In this document: positions 27,634 through 35,998 of the stretch, piece by piece
Numbering within the stretch: position 1 is the first letter of the stretch
How the letters are laid out: each line of letters opens with the position of its first letter
NCBI GenBank assembly: GCA_016780765.1
Contig: JADHLH010000006.1
Location: forward strand, 1-60,785
Length of the DNA: 60,785 nt
Direction of reading: 5' to 3'
Source: Alphaproteobacteria bacterium
GTDB taxonomy: Bacteria; Pseudomonadota; Alphaproteobacteria; Puniceispirillales; Puniceispirillaceae
Program-made: the position numbers and the translations under genes
Notes under the pieces: generated by a model
What the model was told of the DNA's origin: nothing
The model's input: only the letters and a program-made list of their open reading frames with translations
The model's database searches: none

Positions 27634-28554
27634 ATGAATGAGATTGCCCACAGAATACAGCATCCGGGACGCGGCATGGCGTTGCTCAGCATGGGGATGC
27701 TTGTTCTGCCGTGTCTTGATGTGTTTGCCAAACTTCTTGGCCAGGCAGCTGGCCCGCTGGAGGTTACTTTCTGGCGCTTTTTCATTCAAACGGTGCTGAT
27801 GCTGCCCTTTGTCATCATGGCTGGTGCCTGGTCTGTGCCAAAAGGCACCCTGATTCTTCAGATGATACGCGGGCTGTTGCTGGCCACCGCCACCGTCTTT
27901 TTCTTTGCCGCCCTGAAGCATCTTCCCATGGCAGAGGCCATAGCGATTTTCTTTGCCCAGCCACTGATTCTCACAGTGCTGTCGGCAGTGCTTCTTGGCG
28001 AGCGTCTGCGCATCCGGCGAATCACCGCTATCATGGCCGGATTTGCCGGCACACTGATCATTCTGCAGCCGTCAGTGCTTGTATTTGGCTGGGCCGCTGG
28101 CCTGCCCCTGATATCAGCACTGAGCATGGCGCTGTATATGATTATCACCCGCCGGCTTGCCGATGAGGTCGGGGCAACTCAGATGCAGTTTCTGGGCAGC
28201 CTTGCCTCGACAGTTGTTCTGGCGGTGCTGACAGTCGCTTTTACATGGGGCGGGCTGGTTGGTGGCGGTATGACACCCCTGTCACTGACACAGATCAGCT
28301 GGGTAATCGGCATGGGGCTTGCCGCCACAATCGGCCATGCGCTGATTGTCATGGCAGCGCAGAATGCGCCTGCAAACCTGTTGGCACCTTTTCAGTATGT
28401 TGAAATTATCGGGGCCAGCACGCTAGGCTTTCTGGTGTTTGGCGATGTGCCGGCCAACACCACATTTGCTGGTGTTGCCATCATCATTGCCAGCGGCCTG
28501 TATCTGTTTCACCGCGAACGGCTGCAGGACACAGGCACGGCTGAGCCTTGCTAA
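27634..28554 (+). CDS. EamA-family (DMT superfamily) transporter
   Basis: This 306-residue permease has ten hydrophobic helices in two EamA repeats (first MGMLVLPCLDVFAKLLGQ, second VFGWAAGLPLISALSMAL). AEAIAIFFAQPLILTVLSA is the conserved end of repeat one. DMT exporters of this kind carry metabolites or amino acids, and the substrate here is unknown. I chose ATG 27634; a TTG 12 codons upstream is possible. Confidence 0.86.
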   Translation: MNEIAHRIQHPGRGMALLSMGMLVLPCLDVFAKLLGQAAGPLEVTFWRFFIQTVLMLPFVIMAGAWSVPKGTLILQMIRGLLLATATVFFFAALKHLPMAEAIAIFFAQPLILTVLSAVLLGERLRIRRITAIMAGFAGTLIILQPSVLVFGWAAGLPLISALSMALYMIITRRLADEVGATQMQFLGSLASTVVLAVLTVAFTWGGLVGGGMTPLSLTQISWVIGMGLAATIGHALIVMAAQNAPANLLAPFQYVEIIGASTLGFLVFGDVPANTTFAGVAIIIASGLYLFHRERLQDTGTAEPC

Positions 28555-28633
28555 CACGGTGAACATGGTGAATTGATGAATTTGGTGCGTCTGTAAACCG
28601 CTTGGGCCAGATACCAGCGTTAGTCGATACAAG

Positions 28634-28720
28634 TGTCAGATGATGCCAGTGTCAGATGATGCCAGTGTCAGATGATGCCAGTGTCAGATGATGCCAGTGT
28701 CAGATGATGCCAGTGTCAGG
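28634..28720. repeat. 16-bp tandem repeat, 5 perfect copies plus a partial
   Basis: Five identical copies of TGTCAGATGATGCCAG run from 28634 to 28713 and a seven-base partial copy follows. The partial copy supplies the stop codon of pssA (minus strand), so the array lies in the pssA 3' untranslated region. The perfect identity of copies indicates recent expansion. Confidence 0.95.
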
Positions 28721-29480
28721 CGCTGTCATCCGGCAATGACGGGCGCGTGCGGTGATAGTGCAATACAGATAATGGCAGGCTGACAACATAGGCCCCGGCC
28801 AACACAACATAGGTCAGCCACGGCTGGACAAAAGCGCCGGCGATCAATAATGACCCGGTCGCCAACACCGGCAGCACCGATCCGACCGGAAGCTTGATCC
28901 GCTTGCCTGCGAATGTTGGCAGCGCCGACACGGCAAGCCCGCCAATGGTAACAAGCCAGATGCAGACATATTGTGGTTCACGCGCCCAGCCTATGCCGAA
29001 TTCCAGATCGACACAGATCGGCACAAGCAACAGAAACGCCGATGCCGGCGCTGGCACACCGGTGAAATAATCCTTGGAATGGCCAGGCGGATCGCGCAAT
29101 TCGGAATCGAAACGCGCCAGTCGCAGGGCGATGGCCACCGCATAGAACATGGTGGCCCACCAGGCGATGCGGCCGGAATCCTGCAGCGCCCACAAATACA
29201 GGCACAAGGCCGGCACAACGCCAAACACCACAAGATCGCTCAGACTGTCGAGGGCTGCACCAAAGGCAGAAGCTGTCTTGAAACGGCGTGCCGTGCGTCC
29301 GTCCAGCGCATCAAATACCGCCGCCAGCACAATCAGACCGATAACACCCGACCAGCGACCATCCAGTGCAAAGCGCAGGGCTGTCAGCCCGGACACAAGC
29401 CCGGCAACAGTCAGCACATTTGGCAGCAGCCAGAAAATGGAAACCGATTGAAAACGGCGTTGCGGTCCCTTTGCCGGCAT
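28716..29480 (-). CDS. pssA: CDP-diacylglycerol-serine O-phosphatidyltransferase
   Basis: PssA makes phosphatidylserine from CDP-diacylglycerol and serine at the membrane. The 254-residue protein has the CDP-alcohol phosphatidyltransferase signature spread over DALDGRTARR and AFGAALDSLSD (DGxxAR-x8-GxxxDxxxD) and eight hydrophobic stretches. It lies 2 bases downstream of psd, the next enzyme in the pathway. Its stop codon sits at the edge of the 16-bp tandem array. Confidence 0.94.
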   Translation of the reverse strand: MPAKGPQRRFQSVSIFWLLPNVLTVAGLVSGLTALRFALDGRWSGVIGLIVLAAVFDALDGRTARRFKTASAFGAALDSLSDLVVFGVVPALCLYLWALQDSGRIAWWATMFYAVAIALRLARFDSELRDPPGHSKDYFTGVPAPASAFLLLVPICVDLEFGIGWAREPQYVCIWLVTIGGLAVSALPTFAGKRIKLPVGSVLPVLATGSLLIAGAFVQPWLTYVVLAGAYVVSLPLSVLHYHRTRPSLPDDSA

Positions 29481-29482
29481 GA

Positions 29483-30190
29483 TCAGGCAACCCGCTTGTC
29501 AGATGTCTCACGCATGACGGCATCAAGGTCGGCGATCACGGTCTCGCCAGCAATGGTCCGCTGACCGGGCAATACAGTGACAGACGTGCTTGCCGGCAGC
29601 CACAAATCGACACGGCTGCCAAACCTGATGATCCCGAATTGCTGACCAACCAGCAGCCTGTCTCCCACGCCGGCTTCCAGAAGGATACGGCGTGCGACCA
29701 GACCGGCAATCTGGACAATGCCGATTGTCTGGCCGGCATCCGTTTCCATACAGATATTTTGCCGCTCATTTGCCTCTGCCGCCTTGTCGAGGCTGGCATT
29801 CACAAACGCCCCTTTGTGATAGCTTGTCGCTGTCACCATGCCGCTGACCGGCGCGCGATTCACATGCACATCAAAGACATTCATGAAAATCGCTACACGT
29901 CGCCAGTCACCTGCAGGCAGATCAAGATCTGCTGGCGGGTCGGCAGGCCCTGTTGACAGCACACGGCCATCCGCCGGTGCAATCACCAGATTTTCCGTGA
30001 CCGGCGTGGTGCGGCGCGGATTGCGAAAGAAATACACACACCACAGCGACAACAGCGTGCCCGCCACAGCGAAAGGAGACCAGAATACCGTAATCAAGAT
30101 GCTGGCAAGCACGAACAGAAAGATAAACGGCCAACCAGCAGGATGGATGGGCACAAGTACTTCCTCGGTGATGGCTTTATAGATGTTCAT
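29483..30190 (-). CDS. psd: Phosphatidylserine decarboxylase proenzyme (short type)
   Basis: Psd converts phosphatidylserine to phosphatidylethanolamine. The 235-residue, short form has an N-terminal membrane anchor (WPFIFLFVLASILITVFW) and self-cleaves between Gly and Ser of the motif RFGSR to form the pyruvoyl group. FMNVFDVHVNRAPVSG is the other conserved block. It is first in the psd-pssA pair. Confidence 0.94.
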   Translation of the reverse strand: MNIYKAITEEVLVPIHPAGWPFIFLFVLASILITVFWSPFAVAGTLLSLWCVYFFRNPRRTTPVTENLVIAPADGRVLSTGPADPPADLDLPAGDWRRVAIFMNVFDVHVNRAPVSGMVTATSYHKGAFVNASLDKAAEANERQNICMETDAGQTIGIVQIAGLVARRILLEAGVGDRLLVGQQFGIIRFGSRVDLWLPASTSVTVLPGQRTIAGETVIADLDAVMRETSDKRVA

Positions 30191-30229
30191 ACGGTCAGAA
30201 TCGCCAGTTCAGTGAATCAAAAGGTTGTG

Positions 30230-30243
30230 GGATCATATGATCC
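30230..30243. promoter_or_regulatory. 14-bp perfect palindrome upstream of psd
   Basis: GGATCATATGATCC is a perfect palindrome 40 bases upstream of the psd start and in the 237-base gap after the metalloprotein gene. It could be a regulator binding site for the phospholipid operon. No regulator is identified. Confidence 0.3.
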
Positions 30244-30427
30244 GGTAACGGTACAGGCGGGAACGGCCAGCTACACGCCGCCCAGACCCGTCAGGCCTCG
30301 TCAGGCGCGACAAACTAGCCGGTTACGCCAAAAAGGTCACCTGTAAATCGATTGTCGCGGGATCATCAGCCTGATCACCAGTGGAATCGTCACTTGAATT
30401 TTCGGTGCAGTGGCGGGCTGAGAACTG

Positions 30428-31432
30428 TCAGACAGCGCTGCGCAGAAGGCCACGGTTCTGCAGATCCTGCCGCTTGGCGATGAGGGCACCCTGTTCCAAC
30501 GCGCGCGGCGTTTCCAATCCCGGTACAGTGATCTGCAGCACACCATCGATTAACTCAACCGCCTTGCGCGCAGGTGAGTGGCCATTCGGTGCCACCCCCG
30601 GACCCGCATGTCCGTTGCCATTATACCCGTTGATGTCATGTCCGTTTGGCGCATGACCGTTGCCATTATGTCCGTTGCCATTATGCCCGTTGAGGCCATA
30701 GCTGCCGATCTCGAAACCGTTGCTGTTATTATGGCCATTACCAGCATTACCGTTGCCAGCATCACCATTGGCAACACCGTTAGACATACCATTCACCGGA
30801 CTGGACACGACATCATCTACCAGAATCGGCTCACCTGCGCCTTTGTCATGCCCGTTCGCGACCGCCACCGCCGGCAGACTGGCTGCCAATAATGCAAGCC
30901 GCTGCTTTCCCGGTTTTTGCAATTGCAGAAACGGCTGACTGCCTGAAGCGAGCGTCAGGAATTCGTCAACAAGCAAAACCTGCCAATGACACGCTTCAAT
31001 CTCCCATGGGCGGGTGTGCCATGGCAGCTGGTCAATAATCACCGGCTTTCCACCCATCCAGCGGGCCAGTTCGACCTTTTTCCGCTGCCGATCAATCTTT
31101 TTGGTCTTGCGATTGAAGACAAGCCTGCCATTTGTCACCTGCGAGACATGCAGCAGTTCATGAGCAATCACCTGTCCGGCATCGCGGATACCGGCCGCCG
31201 TTGAAACCGTCATCTCGAACGCAGTTGGCGGCCCCAGCCCGAAACCGGCTTTCTGGGGCAACAGCATGTCGCGTGAAATGGGCACACGGATTGGCCGGCG
31301 TGTCGCATTGATGGTGATGTCGAGCGATGCGCGCTGGCGCGGCGTAAACAGCCGGTCACCCAGATATCCGGTCATCAGGCGCAGGACTTCCACCTCGCCC
31401 GGCACCGCGTCGATCACATTCACCTTATACAT
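30428..31432 (-). CDS. Putative HExxH metalloprotein with Asn-Gly-His-rich tail
   Basis: I do not recognise this 334-residue protein as a named family. HELLHVSQ at 91-98 is an HExxH zinc motif, followed about 50 residues later by RPWEIEACHWQ (141-151), which would give the third Glu ligand of a gluzincin. This layout resembles DUF4157-type putative peptidases. There is no signal peptide or TM helix. Residues 193-285 are an Asn/Gly/His-rich low-complexity region with repeated NGHNGNGH-type units (15-bp DNA units), which could bind metal. A short conserved-looking segment follows (VELIDGVLQITVPGL). It is the first gene of no clear operon. Confidence 0.6.
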   Translation of the reverse strand: MYKVNVIDAVPGEVEVLRLMTGYLGDRLFTPRQRASLDITINATRRPIRVPISRDMLLPQKAGFGLGPPTAFEMTVSTAAGIRDAGQVIAHELLHVSQVTNGRLVFNRKTKKIDRQRKKVELARWMGGKPVIIDQLPWHTRPWEIEACHWQVLLVDEFLTLASGSQPFLQLQKPGKQRLALLAASLPAVAVANGHDKGAGEPILVDDVVSSPVNGMSNGVANGDAGNGNAGNGHNNSNGFEIGSYGLNGHNGNGHNGNGHAPNGHDINGYNGNGHAGPGVAPNGHSPARKAVELIDGVLQITVPGLETPRALEQGALIAKRQDLQNRGLLRSAV

Positions 31433-31562
31433 CGTAACTTTAACCGGCCTGTTAAACTCAAGATCAGATTAATCAAAAATTAGCACAATAAATGATTTGA
31501 ACAAATCCTTATAACTAATTGAATTTTTGACGTTTCATATCATGCCCCTGATCTCTTGACCC

Positions 31563-31577
31563 GATGATTATCATTCG
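31563..31577. promoter_or_regulatory. Candidate Fur box upstream of CMD-like gene
   Basis: On the minus strand the 12-base core AATGATAATCAT matches the centre of the classical Fur box. It lies about 80 bases before the CMD-like start in an AT-rich 220-base gap. A Fur/Mur gene is in the window, but alphaproteobacterial Fur proteins do not always use this site. Confidence 0.35.
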
Positions 31578-31652
31578 CCACTGTTGATCTGACGATACGT
31601 ACCGGGCGGGTTGCCCGGCAAAACCATCTGAACAAAAAGGGAAGACAATGCC

Positions 31653-32027
31653 ATGGACAACATGTTCGATACCGGGCTCGCCCAGCGCAAATCAACTCTT
31701 GGCGACGCTTATGTAGAGCGCACGATGGAAGCTGCCGACGATTTCACCAGACCGTTCCAAGAGGCGATGACAGCCTGGTGCTGGGGGTTTGGATGGGGCG
31801 ATGATGCTATTGATGCCAAAACACGCTCGATGATGAATCTCGCGATGATTGGTGCGCTTGGTAAAATGCATGAATGGGAACTGCATTGCCGTGGCGCCAT
31901 CAAGAACGGCGTTACCTTTGAGGAAATTCGCGCGATTATCCATGTCATCGGTATTTATTGCGGCGTTCCACAGGCCCTTGAATGCTTTCGCGCGGCGCGA
32001 AAGGTGCTTGACGAACAGGCCAGCTAA
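31653..32027 (+). CDS. Carboxymuconolactone decarboxylase-like protein
   Basis: This 124-residue single-domain protein of the CMD/AhpD-like fold has TRSMMNLAMIGALGKMHEWELHCRG, given here as blocks TRSMMNLAMIGAL and HEWELHCRGAI, plus EEIRAIIHVIGIYCGVP. It lacks the AhpD CxxC, so it is closer to true gamma-carboxymuconolactone decarboxylase than to a peroxidase partner. No protocatechuate genes are nearby, so the substrate is uncertain. A good GGAAG ribosome site precedes the ATG. Confidence 0.8.
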   Translation: MDNMFDTGLAQRKSTLGDAYVERTMEAADDFTRPFQEAMTAWCWGFGWGDDAIDAKTRSMMNLAMIGALGKMHEWELHCRGAIKNGVTFEEIRAIIHVIGIYCGVPQALECFRAARKVLDEQAS

Positions 32028-32292
32028 CCCAACCATATGCGGCCAGCCGGGGGCCTGATTGGTCACAATCGGCTGTGCCGCCAACCGCAAAGCTTGTGCG
32101 GCCGTTTATCTTCAACATATTAAAGTGCTAGACATCTGCCTCAATTTGGGCGATTTTCTTGTGATTGTGGCGGAATATCTTGCCATGAGTTTTTTTAGTG
32201 TCGTGCGCGCGGGCGACAATCCTTTGACCGGGATACAGGATCAGCGCGGACGAAACCGACCTGGACTGATGATTTTTAGGGGGTCATGAGTA

Positions 32293-33528
32293 ATGCGCCG
32301 GCTTTGGACCTATATGCTCGCGGGGTCGATCGTTGCCATTGGCACCGCCGCTCACGCAGGCGGGCTGCCGACATCTGGTGATGACAGCAGCAGCGACACT
32401 TCATCCACTACACAGTCAAATGTCTCGGCTACAGACACCGCTGCCACCACAAGCGCGGGATCTTCGTCAACAGCGTCTGGCGGCACCAGTGCCGCCGGGT
32501 CATCTGGCAGCACAACAGACAGTCAGGTCACCGACAGTCAGGCTGCTGGCAGTCAAACCGCAGATACGCAAACGGCAGATGCCGGCAGTGCGGATGGCGG
32601 CGTTGACCAGGGCAGTGCCGACGCGGGTTCATTCATCGCGATTGAAGACGATCCGCTGATCATCGACGCCTCATCCGTTGTTGACGGTGATGGTGTCGGC
32701 AGCATGCAGGTACAGTGGCAGATTTCTGAAGATGGGGCTGTCTGGTCCAACCTGTCAGGTGAGATTCGCCAGTCTTTTACACCGCGCGAACGCCATGTCG
32801 GACGCCGGCTGCGTGTCCAGCTGTCATATGTTGACGGCCAGGGCAATCTGGAAACAATTCTCAGCCCGCCTTCAAGCCCGGTCCAGAATGTAAATGACAA
32901 GCCTAACGGCGCACCACAGCTCGTTGGTGCCGCCATGGAAGAAGATGCGCTTGTTGTTGATACAAGCATGATTTCGGATGATGACGGGCTCGGCAATTTT
33001 TCGATTGTCTGGCAGCGGTCCAGCACAAAAACAGAATGGCAGGCCTTTCCTGAGATTGCTGGCGAGGTATTACCGCTTTCACAGCGCCATGTCGGTTATT
33101 CCTATCGCGCCGTCGTGTCCTATGTTGATGGACATGGCACAAAGGAACTTCTGGTTACCAGCCCATCAGAAACCGTCAGCAATGTTGACGACCCGGTTCA
33201 GGGTGAAGTTCTGATCATCGGCAAGGCGACCGAAGGCGAAGTCATGCTTGTCAGCACAAACGGTGTGACTGACGAAGACGGTATTGCCAGCATGTCTATC
33301 GGGTGGGAAGCCTCAACCGACGGGCGGAACTGGCGGGCGATTGAAACCGGCGGTTCAACCCAGCTTGCGTTATCGCAGGCGCTGGTGAACAAGCAGATCA
33401 GGGCGCGTGTTGCCGTGGTTGACAGCTTTGGCGTTGAAACCGTGATCTTCAGTCAGGCCACCAATACGGTGCGCAACATCAACAACAAGCCGGCCGGCAC
33501 CATATTCGTTCGCCGCGTTGGCGGGTGA
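32293..33528 (+). CDS. Secreted protein with Ser/Thr-rich linker and three Ig/cadherin-like repeats
   Basis: This 411-residue protein has a Sec signal peptide (cleavage after AHA, residue 22), a Ser/Thr/Gln/Asp-rich linker (25-110) and three diverged repeats at about 113-200, 205-299 and 303-396. Each repeat has a D-x-DGxG block, a W-containing beta strand and a closing VxNVND/VSNVDD linker. These resemble calcium-binding-type repeats found in very large RTX adhesins, here in a short Sec-exported form. Its role (adhesion, surface layer or matrix) is inference. A strong terminator follows. Confidence 0.65.
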   Translation: MRRLWTYMLAGSIVAIGTAAHAGGLPTSGDDSSSDTSSTTQSNVSATDTAATTSAGSSSTASGGTSAAGSSGSTTDSQVTDSQAAGSQTADTQTADAGSADGGVDQGSADAGSFIAIEDDPLIIDASSVVDGDGVGSMQVQWQISEDGAVWSNLSGEIRQSFTPRERHVGRRLRVQLSYVDGQGNLETILSPPSSPVQNVNDKPNGAPQLVGAAMEEDALVVDTSMISDDDGLGNFSIVWQRSSTKTEWQAFPEIAGEVLPLSQRHVGYSYRAVVSYVDGHGTKELLVTSPSETVSNVDDPVQGEVLIIGKATEGEVMLVSTNGVTDEDGIASMSIGWEASTDGRNWRAIETGGSTQLALSQALVNKQIRARVAVVDSFGVETVIFSQATNTVRNINNKPAGTIFVRRVGG

Positions 33529-33598
33529 TACGGGTTGGCGGACACCCCGTCGGCACTGACCTGAACGGGGATGTGCCAATTCATAACGGTTTTGTTTC

Positions 33599-33627
33599 AA
33601 GAGGCCCTTTGCGGGGCCTCTTTTTTG
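33599..33627 (+). terminator. Strong rho-independent terminator
   Basis: Stem AAGAGGCCC/GGGCCTCTT with a six-base loop is followed by a T-run. It lies 70 bases after the secreted repeat protein and ends its transcript. Confidence 0.92.
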
Positions 33628-33704
33628 TGCAGTCTGCTTTTTTTCTGCGCGCAAACCACTTTTTTCTTTTCAGAGAATCCTAAACGAGCCACACTCTATC
33701 TTGT

Positions 33705-33869
33705 ATGGAACAACAGCTAATGCACCTAAGTGTTGATCAGCTGCGCAACAGCGCCGGTGGGGAGCGTTACACCATCTTCCTGCAGGACCAGCTGACAAAT
33801 CTGTCACATACATTCACCAGCACATGCTTTTCCTTCGACATCGTCATAGGAGCCTCAGAATGCGACTGA
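33705..33869 (+). CDS. Possible small protein, 54 residues
   Basis: An ATG at 33705 opens a 54-codon frame starting MEQQLMHLSVDQLRNSAGG and ending SFDIVIGASECD. Its last 10 bases overlap the start of the next small gene, which would allow translational coupling. There is no recognisable domain and no strong ribosome site, so it may be only leader sequence. The 331-base stretch 33529-33859 otherwise holds just the terminator. Confidence 0.3.
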   Translation: MEQQLMHLSVDQLRNSAGGERYTIFLQDQLTNLSHTFTSTCFSFDIVIGASECD

Positions 33870-34147
33870 CCGACCGAGAGCATCGGCCGGAATGCGACGT
33901 CATTCCGTTTCACCGTCCGAACACCCCGTCACAGGAGGTGGCTGCCACCAGCATTGCCGCCGTTATCGCTGTGACAATCCTGCATTCCGCAGATGAATCC
34001 CCCGAGGACCGTTTGCTGGATATCCTTGAACAGAGTGGTGATGTTGAAGTTCTTGATGCCGATGATGCAATGGATGAACTGGCTGCCAGTTCTGCCCATC
34101 CGGACTGGATCCCGGCAAATGACAACGCATTGATGGCGGTGCGCTAG
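33860..34147 (+). CDS. Small hypothetical acidic protein
   Basis: This 95-residue protein starts MRLTDREHRPECDVIPFHRP at an ATG preceded by AGGAG seven bases away. It contains an Ala-rich hydrophobic stretch (EVAATSIAAVIAVTIL) that is too polar at its edges to be a confident TM helix, then an acidic segment ending WIPANDNALMAVR. The family is unknown. It is convergent with the AEC transporter. Confidence 0.55.
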   Translation: MRLTDREHRPECDVIPFHRPNTPSQEVAATSIAAVIAVTILHSADESPEDRLLDILEQSGDVEVLDADDAMDELAASSAHPDWIPANDNALMAVR

Positions 34148-34226
34148 CAGTTACGGTCTCGCCTTCGCACCATGGTGTTGCGGCTGCAGGCTGACTCGTC
34201 GCGGTCATGACAAAAGGCAAGTTTGG

Positions 34227-35153
34227 TTAAAGACCTGCAAGAACGACAGACAGCCAGATCCATAGCGGCATGGAGACTGCTGCCACCAATGTCTGCACGG
34301 AAATAATTTCAGCCATCAGGCGGGTATCACCGCCAAGTTCACTGGCCAGCGTAAAACTGGACGTTGCTGTCGGCGCGGCCCCTACCGCCGCGATGACTGC
34401 CAATGGCAAGGGGGCAAGGCCTAGCTGGATGCCGATCAGCACCAGACACATCGGGAAGACAGCAAGCTTGGCCATGATTGCCAGACTGAGCGGCAATGCA
34501 CTGCTGCGGATGGCCGAAAACCGCAATGAGGCCCCGACCCCAAGAAGCAAAAGCGGCAGCGCGCCATCGCCAAGCACCGCGCAGGTTGAAGACACCACTT
34601 CCGGGACAGGAATGGCAAACAGATTGACCACCACACCAGCCAGAATCGCGGCCAATAGCGGATTTCGCAGCGTTTCCTTGATGATGGCGCGGCGCAGGCT
34701 GGTATTGGCATCTTTCGGCTTGTAGCTGATCAGCGCCGAGATCGACACAATGTTTGACACCGGCACCAGAAAGGCAATGGCGACCGCCACTATCTCCAGC
34801 GCCGCGTTCCCATAGGCACCCTGCACAATCGACAGAACAACGAAGCCGTTATGGCGCAAGCTGCCCTGGATGAGCGATCCTGCCGCCGGACCGTCGAGGC
34901 GGGCCACGCGCACCATCACCAGTGCATAGAGAACGATCAGCACACTGCCGGCAGCCAGCGTCAGCACAAAGCTGCTGATGAAATCGGCACCCAATGTCGC
35001 TGTCGACATCAGATTGAAGAGCAGTCCCGGAAACAGCACCCAGTAACACAGGCGGCTGAGATAGCCCCATGCCTCATCCGGCACGAGCCCGACCTGTCGC
35101 AACCCGTAACCGAGCATGACAATGGCCAGCGTAACAACAATCGCTGTCAGCAT
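34227..35153 (-). CDS. AEC-family (auxin efflux carrier-like) permease
   Basis: This 308-residue integral membrane protein has ten hydrophobic segments. LFPGLLFNLMSTATLG near the N-terminus and ASLRFSAIRSSALPLSL plus VGAAPTATSSFTLASELGGD near the end fit the AEC/MdcF family, which carries malonate or other carboxylates out of or into the cell. The substrate is unknown. I took the ATG at 35153, preceded by GGATGGG; a GTG at 35183 would add ten residues. Confidence 0.83.
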   Translation of the reverse strand: MLTAIVVTLAIVMLGYGLRQVGLVPDEAWGYLSRLCYWVLFPGLLFNLMSTATLGADFISSFVLTLAAGSVLIVLYALVMVRVARLDGPAAGSLIQGSLRHNGFVVLSIVQGAYGNAALEIVAVAIAFLVPVSNIVSISALISYKPKDANTSLRRAIIKETLRNPLLAAILAGVVVNLFAIPVPEVVSSTCAVLGDGALPLLLLGVGASLRFSAIRSSALPLSLAIMAKLAVFPMCLVLIGIQLGLAPLPLAVIAAVGAAPTATSSFTLASELGGDTRLMAEIISVQTLVAAVSMPLWIWLSVVLAGL

Positions 35154-35199
35154 GAGCCCATCCGCAAGCGGCACAGGCAGCACTGTTTCTGACCGGCGC

Positions 35200-35256
35200 T
35201 AACCCCGGTCACTGAAACTAGCCCCGGTCACTGAAACTGGCCCCGATCACTGAAAG
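35200..35256. repeat. 19-bp tandem repeat, 3 copies
   Basis: Three copies of a unit like TAGCCCCGGTCACTGAAAC overlap the 3' end of bioY (minus strand). The first unit met by the ribosome encodes SFSDRG, and the second gives the stop codon. Because 19 is not a multiple of 3, the reading frame shifts between units. Confidence 0.9.
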
Positions 35257-35998
35257 ATGTACCGGTCATTGCCTTCACAGCACGCCAGGCAACAGGCATC
35301 AGACATGCGGCAACGACCAGCTTCATCGCATCCTCCCACAGGAATGGCTGAACACCAAAAACAAAGGCCTTGCCCGGGCCAATCAGGCTGGCCAGCCAGG
35401 CATAACCGAACAGATAGATCACCAAATTACCGGCAAGCATAGCCAGCGCGGTCGACAGCATGCTGCGTCCCATTCCGCGTTCGGCCAGCAATCCCATCAC
35501 AAAAACAGCCGCCAGAAAGCCAACAATATAGCCGCCTGACGGACCGGCCATAACAGCCCATCCGGATGTGCCACCCGCAAATACCGGCAGGCCGCGCAGC
35601 CCGGCAAGGATGTAAGCCAGCACCGTCATCGCACCAAGGCGCGGTCCATAGGCAAGCCCGATCATCAGCACTACCAGCGTCTGCCCGGTCACCGGCACAG
35701 GGCTGGGCGGGATCAGCAGCTTGAACTGCGCCGAAGCGGCAAGCAGCATGCTGCCGGCAACCACAAGTACAAGCTGCGCCGCCAACCGAAGAAGACGGGC
35801 CTTGGCGGGGTCGGTACCAGAGTGAGTTCCAGAGTGGGTGCCAGAGTGGGTGCCAGAGTGGGTGCCTGAATCGATGCCAGAGTGGGTGCCTGAATCGATG
35901 CCAGAGTGGGTGCCTGAATCGATGCCAGAGTTGGATATGGCACGGGCTGCCGGTAGCAATGCATCCAGCAGCGTGTCTTTGCGTGTTGTAGACAGCAT
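35228..35998 (-). CDS. bioY: Biotin transporter BioY with repeat-bearing N-terminus
   Basis: BioY is the substrate-binding membrane protein of biotin uptake. The 256-residue protein has the conserved core SPVPVTGQTLVVLMIGLAYGPRLG, shown here as PVPVTGQTLVVLMIGLAYG, and AGPSGGYIVGFLAA. Six helices are visible. No bioM or bioN energising genes are adjacent, so it is a solitary BioY or pairs with ECF subunits elsewhere. Residues about 25-60 are nine tetrapeptides, GIDS or GTHS, encoded by a 12-bp tandem array. The C-terminus is set by a second array. Confidence 0.9.
   Translation of the reverse strand: MLSTTRKDTLLDALLPAARAISNSGIDSGTHSGIDSGTHSGIDSGTHSGTHSGTHSGTHSGTDPAKARLLRLAAQLVLVVAGSMLLAASAQFKLLIPPSPVPVTGQTLVVLMIGLAYGPRLGAMTVLAYILAGLRGLPVFAGGTSGWAVMAGPSGGYIVGFLAAVFVMGLLAERGMGRSMLSTALAMLAGNLVIYLFGYAWLASLIGPGKAFVFGVQPFLWEDAMKLVVAACLMPVAWRAVKAMTGTSFSDRGQFQ
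35819..35926. repeat. 12-bp tandem repeat inside bioY, 9 units
   Basis: Units AGAGTGGGTGCC and TGAATCGATGCC alternate three times, then the first type is repeated. They encode GTHS and GIDS in the bioY N-terminal extension. The period is a multiple of 3, so copy-number change keeps the frame. Confidence 0.95.

Noticed and set aside
28634..28720. CRISPR array
   Set aside because: The copies are directly adjacent with no spacers, and no cas genes are present. The same holds for all other arrays here.
32059..32289. 76-codon open frame between the CMD-like and secreted-repeat genes
   Set aside because: No ribosome site, no domain and atypical composition. It is probably leader sequence of the secreted protein.
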